Shown: positions 8,265-16,334, numbered from the stretch's first letter. The stretch: 64,000 nucleotides of DNA from Streptomyces sp. NBC_01306 (GCF_026340465.1 NZ_JAPEPC010000001.1:4574001-4638000); one strand, 5' to 3'. A program made the numbers and translations. The notes: generated by a model from the sequence alone, not told the origin.

Positions 8265-8365
8265 CTCGAACTCCCCCGGCTACCGCTGGGAGGCGCCCTC
8301 AGGGCGGGCTTGAAAACCAAGCCCGTCCTGAGGGTCCCTCCGTATGAAGTCCGGGGGAGTTCGAG
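8265..8365. repeat. Nested palindromic (MITE-like) element between convergent genes
   Basis: The 15-bp ends CTCGAACTCCCCCGG (8265-8279) and CCGGGGGAGTTCGAG (8351-8365) are perfect inverted repeats. Inside, a 17-bp inverted repeat (8296-8312 with 8318-8334) has one mismatch. It begins with GGCTACCGCTGGGAGG, a core also found at 40709-40741. No ORF is present. Confidence 0.75.
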
Positions 8366-8374
8366 GACCGGGGG

Positions 8375-8399
8375 GCCGGGGGCGGCCCCCCCCAGCAAC
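8375..8399. terminator. G/C-rich hairpin downstream of the osmoprotectant operon
   Basis: A GGGGGGCC ... GGCCCCCC hairpin with a short G-rich loop lies just past the minus-strand stop at 8406. It is a likely terminator for the ABC transporter operon. Confidence 0.4.
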
Positions 8400-8405
8400 A
8401 GCCTG

Positions 8406-9335
8406 CTACGCCATCAGCCTGTGCTGCTTCAGCCACGCGTCCGCGACCCGGTCCGGGTCCTTCTTGTCCTTGTCCACCAGGCTGTTCAGCTTCGTCAGCT
8501 CCTCCGTCGTCAGCGCGTTGCCCAGCAGGGCCAGCGCCTTGCGGACCTTGCCGTCCGCCTTGCGGGCGGCGATCAGCGGGACGATGTGCTGCGCGGGCAC
8601 CAGGTGCTTCGGGTCCTCCAGGACGACCCAGTGGTTCGCCGCGACATCCACATCCGTGGTGAAGACGTTGGCGACATCCACATCGCCCTTCTTCAGCGCG
8701 CCCTTGACCAGCGGGCCCGACGAGTCCAGTGCCTTGAACTCCTTGAACTCCACGCCGTACTGGTCCTTCAGGCCGACGACCCCCACGACCCGCTTCTGCA
8801 TCTCGGCCGCCGCGCCGAACACCAGCTTGCCGTTGGCCTTCTTCAGGTCGGCGAGGGTCTTGAGTCCGTACTTGTCGGCCGTCTCACGGGTCACCGCGAA
8901 GCTGTCGCGGTCCTCGGCCGCCGCGTACGGCAGGACCTCCAGGCTCGCGGGCAGCACGGCGGCCAGCGCGTTCTGCATGGCGCCCGCCTCCGTCTCGGTG
9001 GCCTTCTTGTTCAGATAGAGCAGCAGACTGCCCTGGTATTCGGGGAGCAGATCGATGTCGCCCCCCTTCAGCGCGGGGACGATGATCTCGCGGGAGCCCA
9101 GGTTCGGCTTGACCGTGGACTTGATGCCCGCGGCCTTGAGCGCCCCCGCGTAGAGGTAGCCGAGTATCTGGTTCTCGGTGAAGTTGGCGGTGCCGATGAC
9201 CAGCCCGCCCGAGCTGCTTCCGGCGTCGCCGCCGGAGCCACCTCCGTTGAGGGACGTGATGCCGGACGAGCAGGCGGCGAGCATCGGCGCCGATGCGCCG
9301 GCCAGCAGGGCGGTGAGTGCGGTACGTCGGTTCAT
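8406..9335 (-). CDS. Osmoprotectant ABC transporter substrate-binding lipoprotein
   Basis: This 309-aa protein has a lipoprotein signal: the basic start MNRRT, a hydrophobic core, and the lipobox LAAC with Cys22. The mature part matches the ProX/OpuCC family that binds glycine betaine, choline or related quaternary amines (GTANFTENQILGYLYAGAL, LLPEYQGSLLLYL, the terminal KKDPDRVADAWLKQH). The ATG at 9335 has GGAGA upstream. It is the last gene of a same-strand operon of ATPase, permease, permease and binding protein, the standard OpuC layout. Uptake under osmotic stress is the expected role. Confidence 0.88.
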   Translation of the reverse strand: MNRRTALTALLAGASAPMLAACSSGITSLNGGGSGGDAGSSSGGLVIGTANFTENQILGYLYAGALKAAGIKSTVKPNLGSREIIVPALKGGDIDLLPEYQGSLLLYLNKKATETEAGAMQNALAAVLPASLEVLPYAAAEDRDSFAVTRETADKYGLKTLADLKKANGKLVFGAAAEMQKRVVGVVGLKDQYGVEFKEFKALDSSGPLVKGALKKGDVDVANVFTTDVDVAANHWVVLEDPKHLVPAQHIVPLIAARKADGKVRKALALLGNALTTEELTKLNSLVDKDKKDPDRVADAWLKQHRLMA

Positions 9336-9351
9336 CTCGGGTCTCCAGAAG

Positions 9352-10023
9352 TCAGCGGGCGGTGTCGGGTCGGCCGCGCAGCAGCAGCCGCTGCACCCCG
9401 CCCAGGGCCAGGTCGGCGATGACGGCCAGGACGGCGACCAGCACCGCACCGCCGAGCACCTGTACCAGGTCGCGCTGGGCGAGCCCGTCGAACACGTACC
9501 GGCCCAGGCCGCCGAAGCTGACATAGGCGGCGATGGTGGCGGTGGCCACGACCTGCACGGTCGCCAGCCGGATGCCGGTCATGATCAGGGGCAGCGCGAG
9601 CGGGAGTTCGACCTGCCAGAGGACCTGGTGGCCGCGGAGCCCCACCCCTTTCGCCGCGTCCTTGACCTCCGGGTCGACGGCGGCCATGCCCGCGTACGTG
9701 TTGGTGATGATCACCGGCACGGCGAGGGCGACCAGTGAGACGTACACCGGCCAGATGGAGAGCCCGCCCGCGAGGAAGACCAGGGTCACCAGGCCGACGG
9801 TGGGCAGCGCGCGGCCGAACGACGCCAGGTTGACCGCGATGAACGCGCCGCGCCCGGTGTGGCCGATCAGCATTCCGATGGGGAGCGCGATGACGGCCGC
9901 GATGACGGTGGCGAGCAGCGAGTACTGAAGGTGCTCGACCAGCCGGTGCGCGATGCCTTCCTGGCCGGACCACTGGGCGGGGCTGGTCAGCCAGGACGCG
10001 AGGTTCTTGAGGAGTTCCAGCAT
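9352..10023 (-). CDS. Osmoprotectant ABC transporter permease (second)
   Basis: This 223-aa BPD-type inner-membrane subunit has five or six hydrophobic helices. The EAA-loop region around KDAAKGVGLRGHQVLWQVELPLALP couples to the ATPase. It pairs with the permease at 10027-10686 to form the channel. Only a few bases separate it from both neighbours, consistent with one transcript. Confidence 0.88.
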   Translation of the reverse strand: MLELLKNLASWLTSPAQWSGQEGIAHRLVEHLQYSLLATVIAAVIALPIGMLIGHTGRGAFIAVNLASFGRALPTVGLVTLVFLAGGLSIWPVYVSLVALAVPVIITNTYAGMAAVDPEVKDAAKGVGLRGHQVLWQVELPLALPLIMTGIRLATVQVVATATIAAYVSFGGLGRYVFDGLAQRDLVQVLGGAVLVAVLAVIADLALGGVQRLLLRGRPDTAR

Positions 10024-10026
10024 GGG

Positions 10027-10686
10027 TCAGGCGCCCCTCTTCATGGAATGGCGCTGCCTGGTCCAGGGCGTGCACAGCCACTGGACGGTGACGAGCAGCG
10101 CGTCCGCCACCAGCGCGAGCAGCAGGGTCAGGATCACTCCGGCGACGACCGGGGTGGGGTAGTTGCGCTGGAAGCCGTCGGTGAAGAGCTGGCCGAGGCC
10201 GCCGTACCCGATGTAGCTGGCGACGCTCACCAGCGAGATCGACATCACCGTGGAGACCCGGATACCGGCCATGATCACCGGGAGCGCCAGCGGCAGTTCC
10301 ACGGTGAGCAGGGTGCGCAGCGGCCGGGTGCCCATGGCGGTGGACGCCTCGCGCACCTTGGCGGGCACCGCGTCCAGGCCCTCGACGGTGTTCCGTACGA
10401 GCACCACCAGGGTGTACGCGGTCAGGCCGGTGATCGCCGTCGTCCGGGTGAGCCCGGTGATGGGCAGCAGCAGGACGAAGAAGGCCAGCGACGGGATCGT
10501 GTAGAGGATGTTGGAGATGCCGAGTACGAAGCCGCGCAGCGCCCGTACCCGGTGGGCGACGACCGCCAGCGGGAGCGCGATCAGCAGGCCGATGAGGACG
10601 GCGGGCACCGCGGTGGAGAGATGGTCCGCGGTCAGGTGCGCCATCTCAGCGGTGTGGTCGGGGAACCAGCCCCAGTCGACGGTCAT
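10027..10686 (-). CDS. Osmoprotectant ABC transporter permease (first)
   Basis: This 219-aa paralogue of the next permease has the helices LSTAVPAVLIGLLIALPLAV and GFVLGISNILYTIPSLAFFV, and the EAA loop REASTAMGTRPLRTLLTVEL. Its start codon overlaps the stop of the ATPase gene (ATGA), so translation is probably coupled. Two non-identical permeases are usual in OpuC-type systems. Confidence 0.88.
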   Translation of the reverse strand: MTVDWGWFPDHTAEMAHLTADHLSTAVPAVLIGLLIALPLAVVAHRVRALRGFVLGISNILYTIPSLAFFVLLLPITGLTRTTAITGLTAYTLVVLVRNTVEGLDAVPAKVREASTAMGTRPLRTLLTVELPLALPVIMAGIRVSTVMSISLVSVASYIGYGGLGQLFTDGFQRNYPTPVVAGVILTLLLALVADALLVTVQWLCTPWTRQRHSMKRGA

Positions 10687-11873
10687 GCGGCGGAACCGGT
10701 CTTCGTGGCGTCGGTGGGACCGGTCTCCGTGGCGTCGGTGGTGCCGGTCGCCGCGGGGGTGCCGGCGGCTCCCGCGCTCGTGTGGGCCTCGCCCGCACGG
10801 TCGTGTATCGCGTCGCGCGAGGTGACGCCGGTCAGTGCGCCGTCGGCGTCCACCCGGGCCACCAGACCGGCCGGGGACGAGACGGACTCGTTGAGCGCCG
10901 ACAGCAGCGAGTCGGTGTCGCGCAGCGCCCGGACGGGCAGCAGCGGGGCGTCGCCCGCCGTCCCGGCCGCCGGTGCGGCGTCCGTGTCGAGCCAGCCGAG
11001 CGGCCTGTTGTCGGCGGATGCCACCAGCTGCCAGCGGCCCGAGCCCTTCCCCTGGGATATTCGCTCATCCATCCGCTCATCGGCGCGGACGACCGGGGCA
11101 GGGGTCTGGGGTATCCCCGCGAGGGTGGAGAGGGACAGCAGCTTCAGCCCGCGCTCGGCGCCCAGGAAGTCCGCCACGAAGTCGTCGGCGGGCCTGGCGA
11201 GCAGTTCGGCGGGCTCGGCGCACTGGACGAGATGGCCGCCGGTACGGAAGACCGCGATGCGGTCGCCGAGCCGGACGGCCTCGTCTATGTCGTGGGTGAC
11301 GAAGACGATGGTCTTGTTCAGGTCCTTCTGGAGCCGCAGCAGCTCGTCCTGGAGCTGGGTGCGGACCACCGGGTCCACCGCGCCGAACGGCTCGTCCATC
11401 AGCAGCACCGGCGGGTCGGCCGCGAGCGCGCGGGCCACCCCGACGCGCTGCTGCTGGCCGCCGGAGAGCTGGTGCGGATAGCGCTTGCCGGTGTCGGCGT
11501 TCAGCCCGACCGTCTCCAGGAGCTCCGCAGCGCGGGCACGGGCCTTCTTGCGGCCCCAGCCGAGGAGCAGCGGGACGGTGGCCACGTTGTCCAGGATCGT
11601 CCGGTGCGGGAAGAGCCCGGACTGCTGGATGACGTACCCGATGCCGCGCCGTAGCTCGGCGGCGTCCGCTTCGAGGATGTCCTTGCCCGCGAGGCGGATC
11701 GTCCCCGACGACGGGTCGACCATGCGGTTGATCATGCGGAGAGTGGTGGTCTTGCCGCACCCGGACGATCCGACGAGGACCGTGATCTGCCCCTCCGGCA
11801 TGTCCAGGTTGAGGTCGTGGACCGCGGTGGTGCCGTTCGGGAAGCGTTTGTGCACGGAGTCGAATTTGATCAT
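10683..11873 (-). CDS. Osmoprotectant ABC transporter ATP-binding protein with CBS tail
   Basis: This 396-aa ATPase is of the OpuCA/ProV type. Walker A is GSSGCGKTTT (35-44), the signature is LSGGQ (136-140), and Walker B VLLMDEP is at 156-162. A C-terminal region (about 260-375) looks like the CBS domains that sense ionic strength in OpuA/OpuC ATPases. The last 20 residues are an imperfect 8-codon repeat (TDATETGP, TDATKTGS) encoded by 24-bp units at 10697-10744. It is the first gene of the operon. Confidence 0.9.
   Translation of the reverse strand: MIKFDSVHKRFPNGTTAVHDLNLDMPEGQITVLVGSSGCGKTTTLRMINRMVDPSSGTIRLAGKDILEADAAELRRGIGYVIQQSGLFPHRTILDNVATVPLLLGWGRKKARARAAELLETVGLNADTGKRYPHQLSGGQQQRVGVARALAADPPVLLMDEPFGAVDPVVRTQLQDELLRLQKDLNKTIVFVTHDIDEAVRLGDRIAVFRTGGHLVQCAEPAELLARPADDFVADFLGAERGLKLLSLSTLAGIPQTPAPVVRADERMDERISQGKGSGRWQLVASADNRPLGWLDTDAAPAAGTAGDAPLLPVRALRDTDSLLSALNESVSSPAGLVARVDADGALTGVTSRDAIHDRAGEAHTSAGAAGTPAATGTTDATETGPTDATKTGSAA
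10697..10744 (-). repeat. 24-bp coding tandem repeat at the 3' end of the ABC ATPase gene
   Basis: Two 24-bp units (10697-10720 and 10721-10744) differ at a few bases and encode an eight-residue repeat close to the C-terminus. This is in-frame expansion at the 3' end of a gene. Confidence 0.8.
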
Positions 11874-11892
11874 CGGTCATCCCTTGCCCGGC

Positions 11893-11908
11893 TGCATATG
11901 GTCATGCA
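11893..11908. promoter_or_regulatory. TGCAT-N6-ATGCA inverted repeat in a divergent promoter region
   Basis: A 5-bp-arm inverted repeat lies between the ABC operon start (11873) and the lyase start (12012). A TTGACA hexamer occurs on the minus strand near 11930. It could be an operator for the osmoprotectant operon; evidence is limited to the sequence. Confidence 0.35.
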
Positions 11909-12011
11909 GAGTTCTCGGTGTCTGAATAATTTGTCAATGGGCTGCGCTGAAACTCTGGTGGTGCCGGTCCATGAGGCAAGACCGAATGTCGGGAAAAGGA
12001 GGCGTTCGCGC

Positions 12012-13541
12012 ATGATGTCGTACCGCACGGTGGACACCGGGACCGGCAGCCCCCGGACCACCGGCAGCTCCCGGACCGGCAGCGCCCCGACCGGCATCGT
12101 GGTCCTCGACGGTGAGTCCCTTCCGGTCGCCGACGTGGTCCGGCTCGCCCGTGGCACGGCCAGGCCCGTACCCGGTACCGAGGCGATGAAGCGTGCCGAA
12201 CAGTCGTGGGACGCGGCGCGTGAGCTCGCCGCGTCGGGTCGGGTGTACGGCCGTTCCACCGGTGTCGGCGCCAACCGTAACGAGTCGGTGCCGTCCGGCG
12301 CAGCCGCCGACCACGGGCTGCGGCTGCTGCGCTCGCACGCCGGGGCCATCGGGGATCCGCTGCCGGGCCACGAGGTCAGGGCCATGCTCGCAGTACGCGC
12401 CAACCAGCTGCTCGCCGGAGGGGCCGGACTGCGGCCCACCGTCGTCACCGCGCTCTGCGAAGCCCTGGAGTCCGGCGCCCACCCCGTCGTCAACGAGTTC
12501 GGCTCGGTCGGGACCGGTGACATCGCGGCCCTCGCCCAGATGGGCCTCGCGCTGGCCGGCGAGCACCCCTGGCAGGGCGGCCCGCCGCCCGCCGCGCTGC
12601 GCCTCGACAACAACGACGCACTCGCCCTGATCAGCAGCAACGCCCTCACGCTCGGACAGGCCGCGCTCGCACTCGACGAGCTGCGCGCACTGGTCGACGC
12701 GACCCAGGTGGTGGCCGCGCTGTCGCTGCTCGCCGTGGACGGCTCCTTCGAGGCGTACGCGGAGCCGGTGCACGCGGCCCGCCCGCACCCCGGCTCGTAC
12801 GCCGTCGCCGCCCGCAGCCGCCGACTGCTCGGCGCACCCGAGCGGCCCACCCCGCCGCTGGGCCGCATCCAGGACCCGTACGGCTTCCGCTGTGTCCCGC
12901 AGATCCACGGACCCGCCCAGGACGCGGCCGACCTGCTGGAACGCACCATCGCCGTCGAGATCAACGCGGCGGCCGAGAACCCGCTGATCCACGCGGAGGA
13001 CATGGCGGCCTACCACCACGGCGGCTTCTACATGGCCCAGCTGGCCCTGGCGCTCGACCACTTCAGGCTGGCCCTCACCCAGACCGCCCGGCTCTCCACC
13101 TCCCGGCTCTCCGAGCTGAACGAACCCGGGTTCACCCGGCTCAGGCCCTTCCTCGCCGACGGCGAGGCGGCGTCGTCGGGCGTGATGATCCTGGAGTACG
13201 CGGCCGGAGCGGCACTCGGCGAGCTGAGCGCCCTGTCCGCGCCGGCCTCGCTCGGGCACGCGGTCCTCTCCCGCGGTGTCGAGGAACAGGCCAGCTTCGC
13301 CTCGATCGCGGCCCGGCAGGCGCTGCGGGCCGGACGCGCGTACCGCTATGTCGTGGGCTGTGAACTGGTCTCCGCCGTACGGGCGTTGCGCCAGCGCGAG
13401 CTGCGGATCGACCCGGACCTGCCGGTCGGCCGTGCCTTCGCCCTGGCGGACGAGGTGCTCGACCCGGACCACGCGGACCGGCCGCTCACCGACGACGTCG
13501 AGACGGCGGCCGCGCTGCTCGACCGGTTCCATGACCTCTGA
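12012..13541 (+). CDS. Aromatic amino acid ammonia-lyase homologue with non-canonical MIO motif
   Basis: This 509-aa protein is homologous to histidine and phenylalanine ammonia-lyases. Family landmarks include VYGRSTGVGANR (Tyr79 in the position of the catalytic Tyr), QDPYGFRCVPQIHGP and EINAAAENPLI. The MIO-forming triplet, normally Ala-Ser-Gly within GSVGASGDLAPL, here reads GSVGTGDIAAL (154-164), one residue shorter with Thr158. The usual NQEDHVS-like segment is GVEEQASFAS. Lyase chemistry is therefore uncertain, and this should not be called hutH without testing. GGAGG lies nine bases before the ATG at 12012. The stop sits in a 27-bp repeat. An RpiR gene follows. Confidence 0.75.
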   Translation: MMSYRTVDTGTGSPRTTGSSRTGSAPTGIVVLDGESLPVADVVRLARGTARPVPGTEAMKRAEQSWDAARELAASGRVYGRSTGVGANRNESVPSGAAADHGLRLLRSHAGAIGDPLPGHEVRAMLAVRANQLLAGGAGLRPTVVTALCEALESGAHPVVNEFGSVGTGDIAALAQMGLALAGEHPWQGGPPPAALRLDNNDALALISSNALTLGQAALALDELRALVDATQVVAALSLLAVDGSFEAYAEPVHAARPHPGSYAVAARSRRLLGAPERPTPPLGRIQDPYGFRCVPQIHGPAQDAADLLERTIAVEINAAAENPLIHAEDMAAYHHGGFYMAQLALALDHFRLALTQTARLSTSRLSELNEPGFTRLRPFLADGEAASSGVMILEYAAGAALGELSALSAPASLGHAVLSRGVEEQASFASIAARQALRAGRAYRYVVGCELVSAVRALRQRELRIDPDLPVGRAFALADEVLDPDHADRPLTDDVETAAALLDRFHDL

Positions 13542-13683
13542 GGGACCGGGCGGTTCAATGACCTCCGAGGGTCCGGGACCTGAGGGGCCGCCGAGGGACA
13601 TCCGAGGGGCTTCCGAGGGTCCTCCGACGCGGGCGGTGCCCCGGAGCGGGCGTCCGGGAGGCGGGCGGTTCAATGAACTCTGA
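13524..13683 (+). repeat. 27-bp repeats spanning the lyase stop codon
   Basis: Copy 1 (13524-13550) contains the TGA stop at 13539-13541. Copy 2 (13551-13577) has CGA in its place, so the next in-frame TGA falls nine codons later. A partial third copy at 13666-13683 restores TGA. More GAGGG-containing short repeats lie between. Confidence 0.8.
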
Positions 13684-13714
13684 TCTGGATGTGGAACTTG
13701 AGGGGGATGACGGC

Positions 13715-14551
13715 ATGAGCGACAGCCCGGCCGCACGGCTGCAACAGCTCTTCGAAGGGCATCGGCTGACACCGACCCAGCGGCGTATCGCGCACTGCAT
13801 GGTGCGGCAGGCTGCCGAGGCGCCTTTCCTCTCCTCCGTCGAACTGGCCGAACTGGCCGGGGTCAGCCAGCCGTCCGTCACCCGGTTCGCGGTGGCGCTC
13901 GGCTTCGACGGCTACCCGGCGCTGCGCCGGCACCTGCGGGAGGTCGCCCCGGCCGGACGTGAGGCGGACGACGACAGCCTCAACGAGTATCAGCAGGCCG
14001 TCCACTCCGAGATGGAGAATCTGCGCCGGCTCGCCGAGGTACTGGCCGATCCCTCACTGGTGGAGCGCGCCGGCCGGCTGCTCGCGCAGTCCCCGACGCT
14101 GCCGGTACTGGGGCTGCGCGCCGCCTCCTCGCAGGCCAGGGGGTTCGCGTACTTCGCTGCCAAGGTCCACCGGGATGTCCGGCTGCTCGACGAGGGCGGC
14201 ACGATGCTGGCCGACCGTATCGACGCCTCGGTACGGGCGGGGGCCACGGTGCTGCTCTGCTTCGCGCTGCCGCGCCACCCGCGTGAGGTGGTCGAGGCGC
14301 TCGCGTACGCCCAGTCGGCCGGGCTGACCGTGGTGACGGTCGCCGACTCGGCCTTCGCGCCGGTCGCCCGGCACAGCGACATCCTGATCCCCGCGGCCGT
14401 CGGCACCGGCCTGGCCTTCGACACGGTGTGCGGGCCGATGCTGCTGGGGCGGGTGCTGCTTGAGGCGATGTGCGACGACCTGCCGGAGGCGCAGTCGCGC
14501 CTGGAGGAGTTCGACACACGGGCGGCGGCGCGGGGGCTGTTCGTGGAGTAG
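13715..14551 (+). CDS. RpiR family transcriptional regulator (HTH plus SIS domain)
   Basis: This 278-aa protein has the RpiR helix-turn-helix (LSSVELAELAGVSQPSVTRF, about 38-57) and a sugar-isomerase SIS domain at 110-240, as in regulators that sense phosphosugars or other small ligands. The ATG at 13715 has GAGGGGG eight bases upstream. An earlier ATG at 13673 lies inside a repeat copy derived from the lyase 3' end and is less likely. It follows the lyase-like gene on the same strand, so it may control that gene, the hut operon, or both. The stop TAG lies in a 15/18-bp repeat. Confidence 0.82.
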   Translation: MSDSPAARLQQLFEGHRLTPTQRRIAHCMVRQAAEAPFLSSVELAELAGVSQPSVTRFAVALGFDGYPALRRHLREVAPAGREADDDSLNEYQQAVHSEMENLRRLAEVLADPSLVERAGRLLAQSPTLPVLGLRAASSQARGFAYFAAKVHRDVRLLDEGGTMLADRIDASVRAGATVLLCFALPRHPREVVEALAYAQSAGLTVVTVADSAFAPVARHSDILIPAAVGTGLAFDTVCGPMLLGRVLLEAMCDDLPEAQSRLEEFDTRAAARGLFVE

Positions 14552-14599
14552 CTGTTCGGCGTGGGGTGGCTGCTCGTGGGGTAGCTGTTTGTGGCGTGG
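14537..14599 (+). repeat. 15/18-bp repeats spanning the rpiR-type stop codon
   Basis: The units are CTGTTCGTGGAGTAG, CTGTTCGGCGTGGGGTGG, CTGCTCGTGGGGTAG and CTGTTTGTGGCGTGG. In frame they read LFVE-stop, LFGVGW, LLVG-stop, LFVAW. The stop alternates TAG/TGG. Confidence 0.85.
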
Positions 14600-14680
14600 C
14601 CTCGGGCTTCTCACGGCGTACTCAGAAACCGTCGCTAATCTCCGCTCGGTCCGGAGCAGGCGTGCGGAGGGAGTACGGAC

Positions 14681-15331
14681 GTGGGGCGCGGCAGAGCGCA
14701 GACGCAGACACAGGTGCGGAAGCAGACGCAGACGCAGGGGCAGGGGCAGGACCGGCGGCCGGAGCGGCCCGGGAAGGGTCGGCCGCGGACCGTGGCGAGG
14801 GTCGCGGTGCTGGTACGGGCCGGGGCCGCGCCGCTGTGGTGGCTGGGGCTGGTGGCCGCGGCCGCCGGGGCGCTGCTGCCCGGACTGACGGGGCGCAGGA
14901 TCGGGCTCCTGGCCGGGGCCGCGCTCGCGCTGGTCACCTGCGCGCTGGTGGCCCTGGTCCGCAGGCGCCGGTTCGCCCATCTGTCGAAGTCGCCCTCGCG
15001 CGCGGGCCGTTCGGACTTCCTCCAGGACCGGGCCGTGACCGTACGGAACTGGCGGCGCGCTCACCGCTGGTGGCTGCTCGCGGCCTTCGCCGCGGCGCTC
15101 GGCTCGTCGTTCGCGCTTCCCGCCGCGGGCGGGCTGACCCTCGCCGGGGCGGGCGCCGGGCTCTGGCTCAAGGCGGTACGGCTCGGCCGTCGCGAACACG
15201 CGGACGACCTGCTGTTCTGGGTCCGTACCGACTGGATCGCGCGGGGCCCCGCGGGGAAGCCGGTCAAGGGCTACAGCTCGACGGGTGTCCTCGCGGGCGA
15301 CGCCGCACCTGGCGGGGCGCGGCGTCGCTGA
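14681..15331 (+). CDS. Predicted four-helix membrane protein of unknown function
   Basis: This 216-aa protein has a Gln/Thr-rich N-terminus (repeated QTQTQ) and hydrophobic stretches at about 48-67, 71-90, 128-146 and 150-166, separated by Arg-rich loops. The GTG start at 14681 follows GGAGGGAG. No domain is recognisable. It lies between the RpiR gene and the convergent roadblock operon, and no partner is obvious. Confidence 0.65.
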   Translation: MGRGRAQTQTQVRKQTQTQGQGQDRRPERPGKGRPRTVARVAVLVRAGAAPLWWLGLVAAAAGALLPGLTGRRIGLLAGAALALVTCALVALVRRRRFAHLSKSPSRAGRSDFLQDRAVTVRNWRRAHRWWLLAAFAAALGSSFALPAAGGLTLAGAGAGLWLKAVRLGRREHADDLLFWVRTDWIARGPAGKPVKGYSSTGVLAGDAAPGGARRR

Positions 15332-15361
15332 CAGGGCCGCCGGGGTGTGGCAACGGCCGGG

Positions 15362-15736
15362 TCACACCTCCAGTTCGGCCTCGATCTTCTTCAGCTGGTG
15401 ACGGGCCATCGCGAGGTTCGCCCGGGACTTGTCCAGCGCCAGATAGAGGAACAGGCCGTTGTTCCCGCGTCCCTTGAGCAGCCGGATCAGGTGGTACTGC
15501 TCGCCCAGGGTGATCAGGATGTCCTCGATCTCGTCCGTGAGGCCGAGGTGCTCCATGGTCCGCACCTTGGCACGGACCACATCCGTGTTCCCGGCTGCGG
15601 CCACGGCCAGATCGAGGTCCTTGCCGCCGCCGAGCGTGCCGAGGGCCATTCCGCTGGTGTAGTCGACGAGGGCCACGCCGATGGTGCCCTCGATCGAGCT
15701 CATCGCGTCCTTGAGTGCGGTTTCGGTGTTCGCCAT
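15362..15736 (-). CDS. Roadblock/LC7 domain protein
   Basis: This 124-aa single-domain roadblock protein (DYTSGMALGTLGGGKDLDLA, ITLGEQYHLIRLL, LALDKSRANLAMARHQL) resembles MglB/CvnB-type GTPase regulators. The ATG at 15736 is preceded by AAGGGAAG. It is the last of four same-strand genes: roadblock, DUF4388-like, roadblock, roadblock. No GTPase or histidine kinase (the other conservon components) is present in the cluster. Confidence 0.85.
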   Translation of the reverse strand: MANTETALKDAMSSIEGTIGVALVDYTSGMALGTLGGGKDLDLAVAAAGNTDVVRAKVRTMEHLGLTDEIEDILITLGEQYHLIRLLKGRGNNGLFLYLALDKSRANLAMARHQLKKIEAELEV

Positions 15737-15858
15737 GAGAGGCGCACTTCCCTTCTTCTGGTGGGTGGCAGAACGAGTGGTGTCCGAGTGGCTGGATTCC
15801 GATGCCGGAGTACGAGTACGAGCACGGGTGCGGGCGGCCCGGGAGCGGGGTGTGTCGG

Positions 15859-15918
15859 TCATGGGCTCTCCGGTCATGGGCTCTCCGGGCGTTGGCTGCC
15901 CGGGCGTGGGCTTTCCGG
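15859..15918 (-). repeat. Four 15-bp repeats spanning a roadblock gene stop codon
   Basis: The minus-strand units are CCGGAAAGCCCACGC, CCGGGCAGCCAACGC, CCGGAGAGCCCATGA and CCGGAGAGCCCATGA. They read PESPR, PGSQR, PESP-stop, PESP-stop. The last two copies are identical and each ends in an in-frame TGA. Confidence 0.9.
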
Positions 15919-16296
15919 CCGGTCGAGGGCGCCGTCGACCAGTTCCCCGATCCGGGTGCTCGATCGGCGGGCCTCCAGATGCAGCCGGCCCACGTTGATG
16001 CGCGGCTGGGCGAGCAGGGTGAGCACCGCGGACGGCCCCGCCGCGTACGTCGCCACATAGCCGTGCTCGCCGCGGACCAGCAGCTCACGGAAGGCGCCCT
16101 GGCCCGTCGTCTCGGTCAGCCGCTGCGCGACACCGAGGGCCGCCGCGGTGAGCGCGGCGACGGACTCGCCCTCGGCCGACGTGGTGTCCTGCGCCAGCAC
16201 CAGGCCGTCGGCGCTGGCCGCGAGCGCCCCGCTGATCAGGGGCACCCGGGCTCTCAACCGCCTCAGTTCTTCCAGCACTTCGGCCTCCGCGGACAT
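15874..16296 (-). CDS. Roadblock/LC7 domain protein
   Basis: This 140-aa protein has a roadblock domain over residues 10-115 (VPLISGALAASADGLVLAQD, AFRELLVRGEHGYVATYAAG). Its C-terminus, PESPRPGSQRPESP, is built from the 15-bp repeat that also supplies its stop codon. The ATG at 16296 follows AGAGGAGA. It lies just downstream of the DUF4388-like gene, with 38 bp between them. Confidence 0.83.
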   Translation of the reverse strand: MSAEAEVLEELRRLRARVPLISGALAASADGLVLAQDTTSAEGESVAALTAAALGVAQRLTETTGQGAFRELLVRGEHGYVATYAAGPSAVLTLLAQPRINVGRLHLEARRSSTRIGELVDGALDRPESPRPGSQRPESP

Positions 16297-16334
16297 CAGT
16301 TGTCTCCTCTCGGCGCGCTGCCGCAGAGCGCGGA

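Noticed and set aside
12012..13541. Direct annotation as histidine ammonia-lyase hutH
   Set aside because: The Ala-Ser-Gly triplet and other active-site segments differ, so only the superfamily name is supported.
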